DNA of 64,000 nt from Planctomycetaceae bacterium. Lineage in GTDB: Bacteria; Planctomycetota; Planctomycetia; Planctomycetales; Planctomycetaceae. Below the pieces are notes generated by a model. The model was given only the letters and a program-made list of their open reading frames with translations. It made no database searches and had not been told where the DNA came from. The DNA lies in assembly GCA_021732975.1 (NCBI GenBank), contig JAKFWC010000004.1:1-64000 (forward strand), read 5' to 3'. A program made the translations under genes and the position numbers. Below, one piece after another: positions 63,315 to 64,000 of this stretch; position 1 is the first letter of the stretch; every line of letters starts with the position of its first letter.

Positions 63315-64000
63315 ATGAAACCCCATTTGCTGAGTCTCGTTGTCCTGTGCGCCGCAGCTGACGCATCGGTCGCTGTGGAACCAATCACCCTGAAACTCTG
63401 GCCGGATGGGCCACCAACAGCGATGGTTCCCAAGTCCGAGGCGACGGTGAAACTGATTCAGTCTTATGGTGGAGCGCGCCCGAATCGGATTACGGATGTA
63501 GTCGATCCGACCATCACGGTCTTTCGGCCGGAAAAGCCAAATGGGACGGCGGTAATTGTGGCCCCCGGCGGCGGCTTCATGTTTCTGTCGTACGCTCACG
63601 AAGGGACGCAAGTCTGCGAATGGCTCAACTCGTTGGGGATCACAGCCGTACTGTTGAAGTACCGCACACCGACGCGCGACGAGAAGGAAATGTTTGAGCT
63701 GCCCGTCCAGGATGCAGAGCGTGCCCTGGGTCTGGTGCGGCATCACGCGGCCGAATGGAAACTCGATCCGAAGCGGGTGGGCCTGCTGGGATTTTCGGCG
63801 GGAGCGAACCTCGCCGGGCATGTCGCGTGGGATCGAGGCAATCGGACCTATCCCCAGAAGCCGGAACTCGATGACCCGCGTGGTCCGGACTTCCTGGTCT
63901 TCATTTATGGCGGCGGCTTTCTCGACAAGGACGACCCATCGAAGTTCCGGCCCGGATTCAACATCCCGGCGGATGCACCGCCGGTGTTCCTGTTGGTCGC
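63315..64000 (+). CDS. Alpha/beta hydrolase, 3' end beyond the window
   Basis: ATG 63315 has a GGAGAG ribosome binding site 10 nt upstream. The visible 228 residues start with a signal-like stretch (HLLSLVVLCAAADASVAVEP). An oxyanion-type APGGGFMFLS and the nucleophile GFSAGANLAGH follow, as in acetyl esterases and xylan esterases. The catalytic His should lie beyond the right edge. It is probably secreted and acts on acylated glycans, like its neighbours. Confidence 0.85.
   Translation, partial: MKPHLLSLVVLCAAADASVAVEPITLKLWPDGPPTAMVPKSEATVKLIQSYGGARPNRITDVVDPTITVFRPEKPNGTAVIVAPGGGFMFLSYAHEGTQVCEWLNSLGITAVLLKYRTPTRDEKEMFELPVQDAERALGLVRHHAAEWKLDPKRVGLLGFSAGANLAGHVAWDRGNRTYPQKPELDDPRGPDFLVFIYGGGFLDKDDPSKFRPGFNIPADAPPVFLLV

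Overview
The window looks like a chromosomal segment of a Planctomycetota bacterium, from a Pirellula/Gemmata/Planctomyces-type lineage. The evidence is family content: four secreted formylglycine sulfatases, a DUF1559 protein with a type IV pilin-like leader, a DUF1111-type di-haem oxidoreductase, a beta-propeller/cytochrome c fusion, DUF2924-module debris, and a planctomycete-type integrase/transposase relic. GC is moderately high and several genes use GTG starts. No tRNA, rRNA, CRISPR array or intact insertion sequence was seen.

Layout. (1) 1-3038 (+): a tightly coupled trio of cupin, SAM methyltransferase and asparagine synthetase-like amidotransferase, open at the left window edge and probably the end of a biosynthetic operon. 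(2) 3.1-4.2 kb (-): two broken genes, one with two frameshifts and one transposase with an internal deletion. (3) 4.8-21.4 kb: an accessory region resembling a defence island. It holds an overlapping pair of DUF262 proteins (the first with a DUF1524 HNH-like nuclease domain), a recombinase/prophage mosaic scar with a collagen-like tail, a membrane protein with a possible TIR-like domain, an ankyrin protein, a large sugar-kinase-like/AAA+/RyR protein, and a TIR-NACHT-TPR protein coupled by a TGATG overlap to a phosphodiester glycosidase-like protein. (4) 22.3-27.1 kb (+): two tandem arylsulfatases, followed by a tyrosine recombinase relic. (5) 28.3-29.6 kb: a 2OG-Fe(II) oxygenase-like protein and a small secreted protein.

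(6) 29.9-40.5 kb (-): a heavy-metal efflux locus with a CusA/CzcA-type RND pump, a CusB/CzcB-type adaptor with a His-rich segment, a TolC-type outer membrane protein and several small secreted Cys/His-rich proteins. The last 60 or so residues of a P-type metal ATPase survive as a relic between pump and adaptor. Upstream on the same strand are a DUF1111 di-haem protein and a DUF1559 protein. (7) 40.6-48.9 kb (+): a second Cys-rich small protein, then two FtsX-like permeases, a lipoprotein, a membrane-fusion protein and a LolD/MacB-type ATPase, which together suggest a MacAB-like exporter. A small secreted protein and a beta-propeller/di-haem cytochrome c protein follow.

(8) 49-64 kb: a polysaccharide- and metabolite-use region with two more sulfatases, three esterase-type hydrolases (two alpha/beta, one SGNH), a BNR-repeat sialidase-like protein, an MFS transporter, a Gfo/Idh/MocA oxidoreductase and a metallophosphoesterase. 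It also contains an overlapping trio (secreted propeller-like protein, isoprenylcysteine-methyltransferase-like membrane protein, cupin) and an UPF1/IGHMBP2-type helicase. The last gene, an alpha/beta hydrolase, runs off the right edge.

Overall, a conserved catabolic and metal-handling chromosome carries an accessory stretch of about 24 kb bracketed by recombinase and transposase remnants. That stretch holds the most unusual gene combinations. All family assignments come from reading motifs by eye; no database search was run.
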